NCBI GenBank assembly: GCA_002633025.1
Contig: NMRB01001638.1
Coordinates: 99,161 to 163,160 of the forward strand
Length of the DNA: 64,000 bases
Direction: 5' to 3'
Origin: Notospermus geniculatus
Lineage: Eukaryota; Nemertea; Pilidiophora; Heteronemertea; Lineidae
How positions within the stretch are numbered: position 1 is the first letter of the stretch; every line of letters starts with the position of its first letter. The position numbers and the translations under genes were made by a program. Shown here in pieces: positions 51,101-61,400 of the stretch. The notes under the pieces are model-generated. The model had not been told where the DNA came from. It saw only the letters and a list, made by a program, of their open reading frames with translations, and searched no databases.

Positions 51101-51552
51101 AGACATCAATCAAAAGAAGTTGTAGAAATGAACTGTTAGGGTACCTATCTCAGGATCCTTGGCTAGTTCCTCATAACTCCCATATGCCTTATCAATCTTA
51201 TGTTTGGCAGCAAAATCTTTGGCTCGCTGAAGATCACGGGCTGCTACGGCAACAATCTGCAGTGGAAGACAAGATATTAAAAGTGGCAAATCATTTTTTG
51301 TCCCAAATACTGCGAGCTACAATTCAAGTTGAGTCGTCGAAGTTGAAAAGGACAAACAAGAGCATTAACCAGTTAAGACTAAAAAAGAGTGATACAACAG
51401 CACACAGGGCCTAACAACGGAGACATAGGCCTACCTACCACATTTTGCGCATCAGCATCAGGAGAACAATCAGCAGCATGATCAGCAAATGACGTAACGA
51501 AATCATGACATATATTGCCAGCCCCCAGTATTCCCCATCGAATGGCTGCCAT
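48141..51552 (-). CDS. DHDH-like paralogue, copy F (327 aa), EKP lysine lost
   Basis: Exons: 51552-51439, 51256-51145, 50831-50668, 50392-50155, 48820-48696, 48566-48413, 48217-48141 (TGA), all in phase. It begins [12 protein letters not shown]. Exon 1 is five codons longer than in A-D, with an Asp/Ala-rich insertion ([15 protein letters not shown]). It shares ETP (Thr 105) with copy E but keeps the tyrosine (LEFGVY, about 184). WMRCFP replaces WTRCFP, and EEFVETS replaces EEPVETS. It is the 5'-most unit, with the intact non-coding exon donor at 51953. Intron 4 holds the MITE at 48853-49058 and about 1 kb of extra sequence. Confidence 0.9.
48853..49058. mobile_element. PIF/Harbinger-like MITE in DHDH F intron 4 (TTA target site)
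   Basis: Inverted ends GGCCGAGTATCCATAGGCTG and CAGCCTATGGATACGCAGCC, flanked by TTA on both sides (48850-48852, 49059-49061). Absent from the matching intron of copy E, so it was inserted after the two copies separated. Confidence 0.8.
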
Positions 51553-51607
51553 TTCTGAAACTAGAAAACGTCTCGTCACAAGAGCATGCATGGTGGTGTA
51601 CATGGAC

Positions 51608-51860
51608 GGTGTAGGCCTAGGCCTACTGTGACTGTGTGGTGGCCGCACGCGGCATGTAGGCTACACCACCACTACCGGACCGGTACACTGTCCGGTATCA
51701 GGAACATGACTCGTCCAAAAAAAAACCCCTACTATAAAATAGTAGGGGTTTTTTTTTGGACGAGTCATGTTCCTGTGGGTGTAGGCGCAGCCTAGGCCTA
51801 CTGTGACTGTGTGGTGGCCGCACGCGGCATGTAGGCCTACACCACCACTACCGGTGCACT
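51608..51860. repeat. About 80-bp direct repeat flanking a perfect 77-bp palindrome
   Basis: GTGTAGGCCTAGGCCTACTG followed by TGACTGTGTGGTGGCCGCAC occurs at 51608 and, slightly changed, at 51779. The palindrome 51699-51775 has 37-bp arms (CAGGAACATGACTCGTCC, then nine A, then CCCCTACTAT and the complement) around a 3-bp centre, with no mismatch. It lies upstream of DHDH copy F. Confidence 0.9.
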
Positions 51861-51953
51861 GTCCGGTAATTTTACAGAAAGCCAAAACACAGGCATTAAA
51901 ACCATTTTACTGTTTTCGCTACTATATAATATAACAAAAGCACCTGTAGTAGT

Positions 51954-52062
51954 ATAAAGAGTTGTCACTCACAGGATGAGCCGCAAACAGTGCAAATATG
52001 GAGCACGAAATTCGGCAAATTCGCGAAAAAAGTTCAAGGCGTTGTCGTCGTGACCTGTATGA
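51954..52062 (-). promoter_or_regulatory. 5' non-coding exon/promoter of DHDH copy F (reference donor)
   Basis: A block conserved upstream of every unit ends in CTACAG|GTGC at 51953; the equivalents are 34354 (A) and 38778 (B/C). Each coding exon 1 is preceded one or two bases before ATG by an acceptor (GTTTCAG), which supports splicing from this exon. Confidence 0.55.
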
Positions 52063-52429
52063 CACACTTTTCGCTTCCGGACCAGCCGCGCGCTGCATGC
52101 ACGGAAAGTCACCGTTTCGAACAAAAGTTTATCACTTTTGCGGCTATAAAAACGCTGCTAAATCAAGTTTACAAAAAGCTGATGACAAGACATTTGCTAG
52201 GGAGGGTCTTATACAAGTATTCCATCAGAAGAACGTATTATGATATGATATTATTTTGGTTTTTGGACGAGAATAGGCGTTGGAAGTCTCTCACTCATGT
52301 CTCTGTAGCCTTTGCCATGCATGCCATTGCATGCATCAGTGTACATGAATTTTCCGGGATCTGTGATATAAAGGTGTCGCCACTGTTCGTTTTCTTTCCT
52401 GGACTCTGGGGTGCCCCCCAGTAGATGTT

Positions 52430-53690
52430 AGATGCCGGAGAGCTTGGTGGCGGTGGTATTGTATGTCTTGCTTATCTGCCGCCCATGTACATACGTTAAA
52501 TGTTGACTGTTAAGTCTTCTTCGTGTCATTGTTAGTCACTATGTTGGATGAGCTACCCGGTGACGTCGGTTTGCATGTTTTTGGTATGTACATATTGTGG
52601 TGCTAGTGAACCGGCTCCGAGTGGCGTGTATATAATTTGTGCATATGTTGTGTTAGATGTCTCCACTCAAGCAGGCGTGTTAAGTTTCAGCTACGGGCCA
52701 CGGTATAGCTTAGGGTTCGCTGTGTGGTCGGTGGCCATTTCTCTTTCTAACTCCTTTCTCTCTGTGTGTCGGTGGGTTGGGCGCCCCAACCCCGGCAGCC
52801 AGACAGCCAGCCAGCCCGGGGACTCTTATTTTGTAACTGTTGATGGGAGGAGGACTCCACCCCCAGTGGACCAGGGGGGGAGGGGGGAGTGGTGCAACAA
52901 GGGGAGGACTACCACAGGGGAAGGAAAGGGGACGTGAAGTTGAATGAAGGGTAGAGGTGTCCAAGGAAGGAGGCCCGGAGGAGGCAGTGAGTGCTGGGTG
53001 GCTAAGGAGAGTGGAGGTGTGGTACCCATGGGAGCGTGGAGGGTAGATGAAAGGAGGGGCGATAAAGTAGAGGACGGGGGAGCATAGCGACTATGGAACA
53101 GGAGGCCAGTTGGACGCGGATGGGGGAACGCGCAGGGTGTGAGGTAGCCCATGCCGCAGACGCTCAGGGACGGTGAGGGAGAGGTGGAGATGATGGTGTC
53201 CTCGGGGGGGAGGAAGGTTGATGAGAGGAGGAGGGGCGGTGCAATGGAGGATAGGGAGACCTAACGCCCAGGGCAAATGATGCCGGTGGGACGAGGAGGA
53301 GGAGTGAGTGGAGCGGGACGGTGTCATGCCGCAGGAGGTGTTCAGGGGACTGGGTGGAGGGACCTCGATGCGATAAAGGGTGGCCCGACGTAAGTCTGCG
53401 GACAATAAATGAGGGGCCCTGGGCGGATACCCGCCCCCGCGGGACCGGCGGGGTAGGGCAGGTGTGGCCCGTCGGGCACCGTAGAGGTGGGTGGGGTGGG
53501 GTGGGGTGGCCCAGCACCTCCCTTCTCCAAGGATGGTTTTCACCGGAGGGTGGGGAGCCAGTGCCCTCTCCCGAACCGGAGGTCAGAGGCCTGCTTTCTC
53601 TGGGTCCGGCAGAGGCTAGAGGTAGGGCAAGCGGCGGAGTCGGATATGGATCCATGCTCCTGCCTGAACAACTAAACTAAACTAAACTAG
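52430..53690 (+). mobile_element. G-rich insert with (CTAAA) tail, candidate retroelement
   Basis: From about 52790 the plus strand is overwhelmingly purine and G-rich, unlike all neighbours, and it ends in three to four CTAAA units at 53670-53690. An open frame at 52548-52937 has a hydrophobic stretch followed by RWVGRPNPGS. A second frame (53321-53680) ends close to the tail. No reverse transcriptase or endonuclease was seen, so it would be a truncated or non-autonomous element. It lies directly against the start of MYG1. Confidence 0.4.
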
Positions 53691-53728
53691 GTGCCACTGA
53701 GCATGCTGAGAGGTTTTCATCATCATTC

Positions 53729-55974
53729 ATGTCAGGACAACCAGCAAAGAAGGTGAAGTCAACCATGAAGATAGGAACCCATAACGGCACATTCCATTGC
53801 GATGAAGTCTTTGCCTGTCATATGCTCAAACTCCTCCCACAGTACAGAGATGCTGAAATAATAAGGTAGGCTAGCGAGGCCTCATATATAATTCCAAATG
53901 TGGCCCAGTGATTTTGTGTCCTCTGTCATGAGAGTACAGTGGAACCTCTCTATTAAGGACACCTTTGGGACTGACAAATGCTGTCCTTAATGAGATGTGT
54001 CCTGATTATAGAGGTCGAAATGAATAGAAATGACCAGTTTGGGACTGAAAATCGCTGTCCTGATTAGAGAGGTGTCCTCCTGGCAGAGATGTCCGCTAAG
54101 GGAGGTTCCACTGTACCTCTACATAATGCAAGATGAATAGTAGATAATAGAACTTACCAAACAACTTTGTGCCAGAGTCTGTGAGGAAATCATCACTGTC
54201 TTATTACAGGGATTGTCGCAGGATTTCTGGAGAGTTTCAATTTAATGCAGCATGTTTTTGTATTTCAGAACGAGGGACCAATCTCTCCTAGATCAGTGTG
54301 ACATAGTTGTGGATGTTGGTGGCGTTTTTGATCCAGAAAAACACAGATATGATCATCACCAACGGTAAGACAACTTAACTGTGACCAAACGAACTTTCAT
54401 GCGCACGTCCTCAAGATTTCTTGGCCAGGAATATATCTGGTCAAGGAAGACAACGAAAGATAATCCAGCACCAAGAATGTGGATCATAATGTTGTGAAAG
54501 ACCTTGTGCTAATGCTGTAGGACAACCATATCGTTCTTCTGTGCACAACAACTGGGGTGTCATACACAAAAGACCTATATTGTTTGAGGTCCTTAGTGTG
54601 AATTTAAAATCAATTCCAGGACTTTCTCTGAGAACATGAACAGCTTGCGTCCGGAGAAGAAATGGGTGACAAAGTTGAGTAGCGCAGGATTGGTATATCT
54701 CCACTTTGGCCATGATGTCCTCCGAGAAATCATCCAACGGAAAAGTCTTGACTGTGACCAGTCACTTCTCAATAAACTTTATGACAAGGTTTATGAGTTC
54801 TTTGTGGAAGAAATTGACGCAATAGACAATGGAATCAACCAGACTGATGGGAAGCCAAGGTTGGTGCATAAAATCAAATACACTTTAGCTCTGTCATCCA
54901 ATAGTTGAGAGGATGCAGTTGTCACAGACTGTGAATCTTGACTTCGTTTCTCCTCAGTTGATTCGAGCAAGCATGTTGTACTCTTTGTTTCAGATATGCC
55001 ACGACGACAGGGTTAAGTTCACGAGTGGGTAACCTGAACCCCTCCTGGAATGAAAACACGGGAGATGACAGAGCTGCATTTGAAATGGTAAGACCAGAAG
55101 GAAGTTGTGTCTCTGATAAACAGGTCATTGAGTGACAGCTGGCTTTTCCCCAGGGAAGCTGCACTGTCAATGTTGTCCTATCCATCACATGAAGAAAAGG
55201 TGTTACAAAGCAGTGACATGCGCTGCAGCACTCCGGCAAAACAAGCAGCAATTTGCTGGGCCAAGTCTGCTTGAAAACTGCTGCTGCTGCAGTGGTGTCA
55301 GTTGTTACTACTGCTTTGTGAATTGGTCTGATTATTTGTTTACTGGGAACCAATGCTGTTCATAATCATCTTCTCTTTTCAGGAACGTTTTACTCAAGCA
55401 ATGAAGATGGTCGGGGAAGAATTTGAAGATAGGATCAATTACTATGCCACAAGTTGGTGGCCGGCGAGGACACTGGTGGAGACAGCCATTCAAAACAGAC
55501 ATAAAGTCGATGAAAGTGGTGAAATCATCGCGTTAGCCCAAGGAGGTTGTCCCTGGAAGGATCACCTGTTCTCTATAGAGGAGGAACTCGACCTAAAACC
55601 AAACATAAAGTATGTTCTGTATACTGACACAAATGGCAAGTGGCGGATACAGTGTGTTCCAGAGATGCTAGGCTCATTCAACAACAGGTAGGTCCAAAGG
55701 AGTCCTAGAACTGACACTTCGGAGGTATTCAAATGCCTGACATCCCATTTTCCTTTTGTCGATCTTAGTTTCTGCCTCGTTAATCAGTACTAATCCCCCT
55801 TGCAGGTTGTCCCTAATGGAAGAGTGGAGAGGTGTGCGAGATGAGAAACTGTCAGAAATGAGTGGGATCCCAGGATGCATCTTTGTTCATGCTGGAGGCT
55901 TTATCGGAGGCAATGAAACCTTTGAAGGTGTTCTTGAAATGGCAAGACAGACACTCAAGGCCAGAAAGGAGTGA
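53729..55974 (+). CDS. MYG1: MYG1 exonuclease (UPF0160 family), 346 aa
   Basis: Exons: 53729-53865, 54269-54364, 54620-54859, 54994-55087, 55383-55687, 55806-55974 (TGA); all GT-AG and in phase. MYG1 is a DHH-like 3'-5' RNA exonuclease reported in nucleus and mitochondria. Key segments are [12 protein letters not shown] (residues 15-26), IVVDVGG, the DHH motif in RYDHHQR (74-76), [24 protein letters not shown] and the C-terminal [16 protein letters not shown]. The start at 53729 gives only about 14 residues before the conserved core, so a mitochondrial targeting peptide is not evident. The frame stays open upstream into the (CTAAA) tail, so the real 5' exon may be displaced by the insertion. 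Confidence 0.96.
53937..54113. mobile_element. pogo/Tigger-like MITE in MYG1 intron 1 (TA target site)
   Basis: Inverted ends CAGTGGAACCTCTCTA and a right end GGAGGTTCCACTG, with TA on both sides (53935-53936 and 54114-54115). CAGTGGAACCTC is typical of pogo-superfamily termini. No transposase. Confidence 0.85.
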
Positions 55975-56432
55975 ACTTCAAAATTTCAGGATTCCGTAGA
56001 TTGCAAAATCTGGTCATATCCAAGACACTGCCTGCCGCATGGCATCACCAAAGGTCAAATGTATCTCAGGCACCGTGGAGTGTCCATGTGACTGTTCAGT
56101 GGCTCGACGTCCAGCACGTCAGAAAATGATGAGGTCCTATATTCTTCTGTACTTCCTGGTTGATACAATCATTGTAACAAGTTGTGAAATATACAGAATG
56201 AAATTTGTATGCGTGACTTGTACTTACATTTATTACAAATTTTTTTTCACTCTACATTTTGCTCAAAGCAAATGTGCAGAAGTCATTATTTGACTGAGAA
56301 TAAATATAGAAGAATAGTCTGTATATTTGTACACATATTACCCCCAGCCCCAGCCCCACCCCCACCCCACCTTACCACCATTCTTCATTATAAGTGGTCC
56401 AACACCATCTGAAACAGATGAAATTTGGAACC

Positions 56433-56556
56433 AATGGCTGATATTTATAAAAGCTAGCAAATGCTTTTACTTCAAATTTTGTAATACATTTACATTAGAC
56501 ATTGCTGTGCAAATCTTAAGAAAAAGCATTTGCTTACTTTTATGAATACCAGCCAA
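56433..56556. mobile_element. MITE family 'TGGGTCATATGA', diverged copy 3
   Basis: Ends AATGGCTGATATTTATAAAA and TTTTATGAATACCAGCCAAT, inside which AGCAAATGCTTTTACTT and its complement match the copies at 26991 and 32649. Confidence 0.7.
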
Positions 56557-56564
56557 TGATTTAC

Positions 56565-56706
56565 CAACCAGGAGGTTCTGCTCTGTCACTCCACTCTCCA
56601 CAATGGCTGAATAGACGATGGTGTTGAAAAGACTGCTAATGGAGTCTATGGTTCCAATAGCCTCCTGGTTATTTTGAACTCGGAGGGCCAATTCTTTCAC
56701 CAGAAC
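56565..56706 (-). CDS. Orphan exon-like segment downstream of BET1L
   Basis: 142 nt with acceptor CACTTCCCTTAG and donor GTTG|GTAAAT, open throughout: VLVKELALRVQNNQEAIG, then TIDSISSLFNTIVYSAIV, then ESGVTEQNLLVG. It starts in phase 0, so BET1L exon 3 (phase 0 end) could splice to it and skip the transmembrane exon, but no stop or further exon was found. Not recognised. It could be an exon of a gene whose other parts I missed, or captured DNA. Confidence 0.3.
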
Positions 56707-56881
56707 CTAAGGGAAGTGACAACAGGCACACAACAGAGAATCTCTTGTTAACTGAAAACCCAGGGTTTCTTCCAACTAACTTCCACCCTTATTTTGAAAA
56801 GTAAGAGACAGTCGATCTCTGATGTGAGAACCGATTTAAGCACTACAATTTGAGTACAAATGCGAAGGATTAATCCTGACC

Positions 56882-57903
56882 TCAGCCTGCTCTGAACCAT
56901 GAGACAAAGTAGTAGATGATAATAAAGGCCAAAACCAGTCCAAGGATGATGTAACACATAAGTTTTCTATTGCCCTTTCCTGATGACACCATATGATTGA
57001 GTCTCTTCACACTGCCAGAGAGAAGTCCCTCACTGCTGTCGAAGTCCGAGTCCTGGAATATAGAAACTAACAGTGAGTATAGGGTCCAATTCCACCCATG
57101 GTAGTCTCCTCATAACTGGGAGAGCACATGTTGTCTCCTGCAGCCCTGGGTTCCTTAATCATAATAGAAATGAGCTTACTCAATTAATGTCATAAGTTAC
57201 GCCATCCGGCATGGTCACATCAAAAAAGACAAAGACAAGTTGGAGCAGTCCTTACCATTCCAGAAAGGTATTTATTCTGGTCCTTGGCTTCTGTTTCAAT
57301 ATCAAAGGCAATCTGTAAAGAAGAGTATAAGGACTAAAAGGTATAAAGAAAGATATAATGCTACATAAGGCGAGGCTTTTTGGATAAATGGATGGACTTC
57401 GAACTTCTATTACTAGGGCTGGCTGGGCCTAGCCCTAGGCCTACTACAGGTGTCACATCAACATCCCCCGGCCGTGGCCGCACCCCCCGCAATTTTACTT
57501 ACATTTTTCAATCTATTAACCTTCGACGATAACTGTGTTGCCATGTCCTGATTTTCCCGTTCCATAATCTCATGCGTTGCTCCCGCTGAAAAAAGAACGA
57601 AAACATCTCTGTCATACATGTCATAAATATAATGGCCTCTTTTTTGTAACGCCCTGTACACCCTGTACACCCTGTGTACATTGTACACACATGTACACAA
57701 CCCAAAACCAAAACATGAAACAGCCGCCTCAGTCATTGAGGTTTGTAGGCCTACAGAAGCATTAACCAAGACCTTTAACGACACAGTCGGTTTATATATA
57801 TATAAAATATGCTGCATTTCGGTTTTTTTCACAACATTGCTGCCGTTAAAAGTGCCATTTTACCTGATTGATTCATCCTGGAATTGCGATTGTACCGTGC
57901 CAT
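56882..57903 (-). CDS. BET1L: BET1L/GS15-like Golgi Qc-SNARE, 116 aa
   Basis: Exons: 57903-57864, 57585-57503, 57312-57256, 57052-56882 (TGA). BET1L pairs with syntaxin 5, GOS28 and Ykt6 in intra-Golgi and endosome-to-Golgi fusion. The protein has HEIMERENQDMATQLSSKV and NRLKNIAFDIETEAKDQN, where Gln 53 is the expected zero-layer residue. DSDFDSSEGLLSGSVKRL follows, then a C-terminal membrane anchor (MCYIILGLVLAFIIIYYFV, about residues 92-110). The GSVKRL segment and overall spacing favour BET1L over BET1. Length is near the human 111 aa. The start ATG at 57903 is in the same small exon as the splice donor 40 nt on. Confidence 0.94.
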
Positions 57904-58410
57904 GTCACAACATTTATCGCCATCTATTGGGAAAATGATACACTAGGCTAACCTCGATCCGAGAATCCATCCGACCCAAAATGTACACCACTTTACACTG
58001 AATGGTCACTCGTGGAATGAGGTTGACCGTGAACCGGCAAAGGGAAAGGAGGTGATGAGCGCTCAACTGTCTTCTTCTCCCACTGTTTTTCACCCAACGA
58101 TCGAATGAACTATCTTGAATTTCGGCAGTTATATTAATTAAATCTTGAAGTTATAGTGGAATACTAGAGTGTAGTTCGTAAACGCTTATATTTTGCGTAA
58201 ACGGCGACGTCAGGTCGTTGCAGCGCCGCCACTGCATTTGACATTTAAAGCTGACCTGCTTGTTTTTATGCCCCGGACTGGTATTAGGCTTAAAGCTGAA
58301 CTGTCCTTTCGTATGTCATTATTTCCGCTGTATGTAATTCCTGTTCCTGATCACGCCTCATAAGCCTATATTTACATCCTTTCTGATTTCCCATTCAGAT
58401 CAGCTGCATT
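57904..58410. promoter_or_regulatory. Head-to-head promoter region, BET1L / XRCC6
   Basis: Only 507 bp separate the two start codons, which point away from each other. It includes CGGCGACGTCAGGTCG near 58202. An acceptor-like CCCATTCAG 12 nt before the XRCC6 ATG suggests an XRCC6 5' non-coding exon also lies here. Sharing of regulatory elements is inferred from the spacing. Confidence 0.6.
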
Positions 58411-61400
58411 ATGTCGACATTTGGCGCTGGCTTTTCCGATCTTACGTGGGGGACACACTTCGGCTTCGGTGGTGGCGATGATGATGAGCAGGAAGAGGAG
58501 CAAGATTATTCCACACAGGTAGGCTAGCGCAAAATGCTCTCTTGATATCAGCTTTAATATCTTTAGATAGATGGAAGAACATATCAGGCAGAAACTTTTG
58601 TGATCCCCAATTTAATTTTGCCTTTTGTTTCACAGTGGAGGACAGCACCAAAAGATGGCCTAATATTTGTGATTGACTGTTCAGAATCTATGTTTGTAGA
58701 AGAGGACTCCAACACTCCATTTCAACTCTGTATTAAGGTGAGTCTTCTCGATCACTGTCAAGGTAAACCCATGACATGTGAGATGAAAAGACATTGTAAT
58801 GTTTGATTCTGGTCTAACTAACAGGATGCCATACTGCCTGTGCAGTTTTTACCTGTTTTTCATTGCTTTGTGAGGAATGACGCCAGTGGAAAACTAACTA
58901 CCCTTGGGTGTTGCAGCAGTGACGATGCCACAGTTCAGGTGCTGAGTTATTAGACTATGGTAATGAAAACCTGCTCCTAGCCTTGATATTCTTTCTACCG
59001 ATAAATCGAATGTTCTGATTCTTTCAGTGTGCCAAAAATGTCATGCAGAACAAGATTATTAGCAGTGATAAGGATCTGATGGGGATAGTCTTCTTTGGAA
59101 CAGTGAGTAGGAAACCTTTTATTGACCATTCTTGTGTTCTCTTCCTGAGTTTCTACCCCTGCCTAGTCAAACACATCTCTCGGTGGAATCAGTGCCAGTG
59201 CTGCCACCTATTGCCTGGTCCGTCCTGAAGATAAGCTGTGTTATCATTGAATGGCTGACATGATGATCGTTGTTCCATTTTTCAGCGTGAATCAAAGAAC
59301 AGTGGAGATTTCAAGCATATCTATGTCCTACAGGTATGTCGCACCCAAATTCAAGAATTTCTGGGTCATTAGTGTTGATTTCTTGTTCATGTTGCCATGG
59401 TAACGCAACAGGCTATATGATTGGTCGAGTGATGTCACTATTCATCAGGGAGTAAAAGTTGGAGTGATTCTTTTGCTCTGTGGAAACTTATCCCATGCTG
59501 TATTTTCAATAGTCACATCTCCCAAATGAAGAAATGTCTGTATCTTTGGTCACCCTAAGGAAGACAGTGCGTCTCCATGGCAATGCAGTGCTGCCATCTG
59601 AGAAGTAAAAACCCTTGTTACTTGCAGGAGTTGGATCAGCCAGGTAGAGACAGCGTGTTACAACTGGAGGAGTTGATTGAAGGTACGCTATGTTGAACTG
59701 ATAGTGTCACGAAATACTGTAGCACTGTGTCACCCTACAGGGATGGTACCGGTAATGTCAAATGGAGTTGTCCATCTGTAATTGCATGATCTCCTGAAAT
59801 TACGGCCAAATACCGCATGACCTTGTTTTCTTGCAGAAGGTGCAGCTGCTTTCCAGACCAAATATGGCCATGATGACGGCTACTCCCTCAATGAAGTTTT
59901 CTGGACCTGTTCAAATATGTTTTCCAATTGGTAAGTGCAGAGATTTTGGGCGTAGATGGGTTTGCCACTGAAGTGATATAGGTTTGAGTGAGATGGCCTC
60001 TTCCATACTTACTAGGGCCATGCTTTGACTTCGGCCCTGATGGAAAAAAACATGTAAAGTTTCTTTTTGATTAATTCCTATCTCCAGTTCCCAGAGAATC
60101 GGATACAAACGTGTTATGTTGTTCACCAACAATGACAATCCTCATTCCAACAATGCTGAACTTCAACGGCGGGCGAAAACAAAGGCGAGCGATCTTCATG
60201 AGAATGGCATCGAGTTGGAGTTGATGCACATGCAGAAACAAGGAGAGGCGTTTGATGCATCACTGTTTTACAAGGTCAGTGTTCCTGGTTGCCCTTTCAT
60301 GCTGCAAGATTCAAACGGGTGCATGTGCTTTCTAGATGACACGTTCCAATTCCTCATCGGCTCAAACAAGGTCACGGATTCACCACACAAGTACAGATGT
60401 TGTCCAGTCCTCGATGATGACAGTTTTATCTGCCTCCACTTTCCTAATCATACAGCATGATTATTGTTTTTATCCAGGACTGTCTCTTCTATGACGATGA
60501 TGAGACGACAACAGTGCTCCCTGATCCAGCGGAGAAATTTGATGAACTGCTCACTAGGGTGCGCTCCAAGGATCATAAAAAACGCTCCCTTGGTAAAATC
60601 CCATTCACAATCGGCAAGGACACGAGCATGGCAGTTGGCGTGTAAGTCACTATTTATCATGCTCCTCTCGGAGAATAAAGCCTCCTCAATTGCAAGTTTC
60701 CCTTTTCTAGAGGCCAAATTGATTCAGAAGGTTCTTGTATCCTCAAATTTTTTCAGGTATAATCTTGTTCGGGCCTGCAACAAACCGTATGCAGTGAAAC
60801 TTTACAAGAAAACAAATGAAGAAGTCAAATCTGTGTCCAAGACTTTCCTTGCTGTAAGTAGGCGTTGCCAAGGTTCTGTTGCCCAGCTCGAACTGCTGAC
60901 AGTATCTTCCAAGTCCTTGCATGCCATATGGAACTAGTTTGTTGATTTTGCCTGTCAGAGTGGCGCAGTGGAAACTTCACTGCCTCTCACCTCAGAGATT
61001 CAGGCTCGATCCCAACATTACTGTTCATGTGAGAATGTGACTCTTATCTCTTATCATTTGTCAAACTTCTTCCAGGATACATTGGAGGTATTGATGCCAC
61101 AAGACATCAAGAAGTCAGTGGTTTACAGCGGGAGAAAGATATGTTTCGAGAATGACGAGGTTAACGAGATGAAACGACTGGACACTCCTGGTCTGAACCT
61201 GATGGGTTTCAAACCGAGGAGTTCTCTCAAGAGATATTTCCACGTTCGACCAGCGCAGTTTATTTACCCGGAAGAAACGGTCATCAAAGGAAGCACAAAC
61301 CTGTTCACAGCCCTCCTTCAGAAGACCCTGGAGCGAGACGTGGTGGCCATCTGCAGGTTCACAGCACGCAAGAATGCGGCACCAAAATTTGTAGCCCTGT

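Noticed and set aside
31504-52070. Assigning the DHDH array to Gfo-type inositol or biliverdin reductases
   Set aside because: The order [15 protein letters not shown], [25 protein letters not shown] follows mammalian DHDH closely; the other families share only the fold and the EKP motif.
52710-53655. Proline-rich minus-strand frames (up to 163 codons)
   Set aside because: They are the complement of a G-rich tract, where stops are rare; low complexity and no motif.
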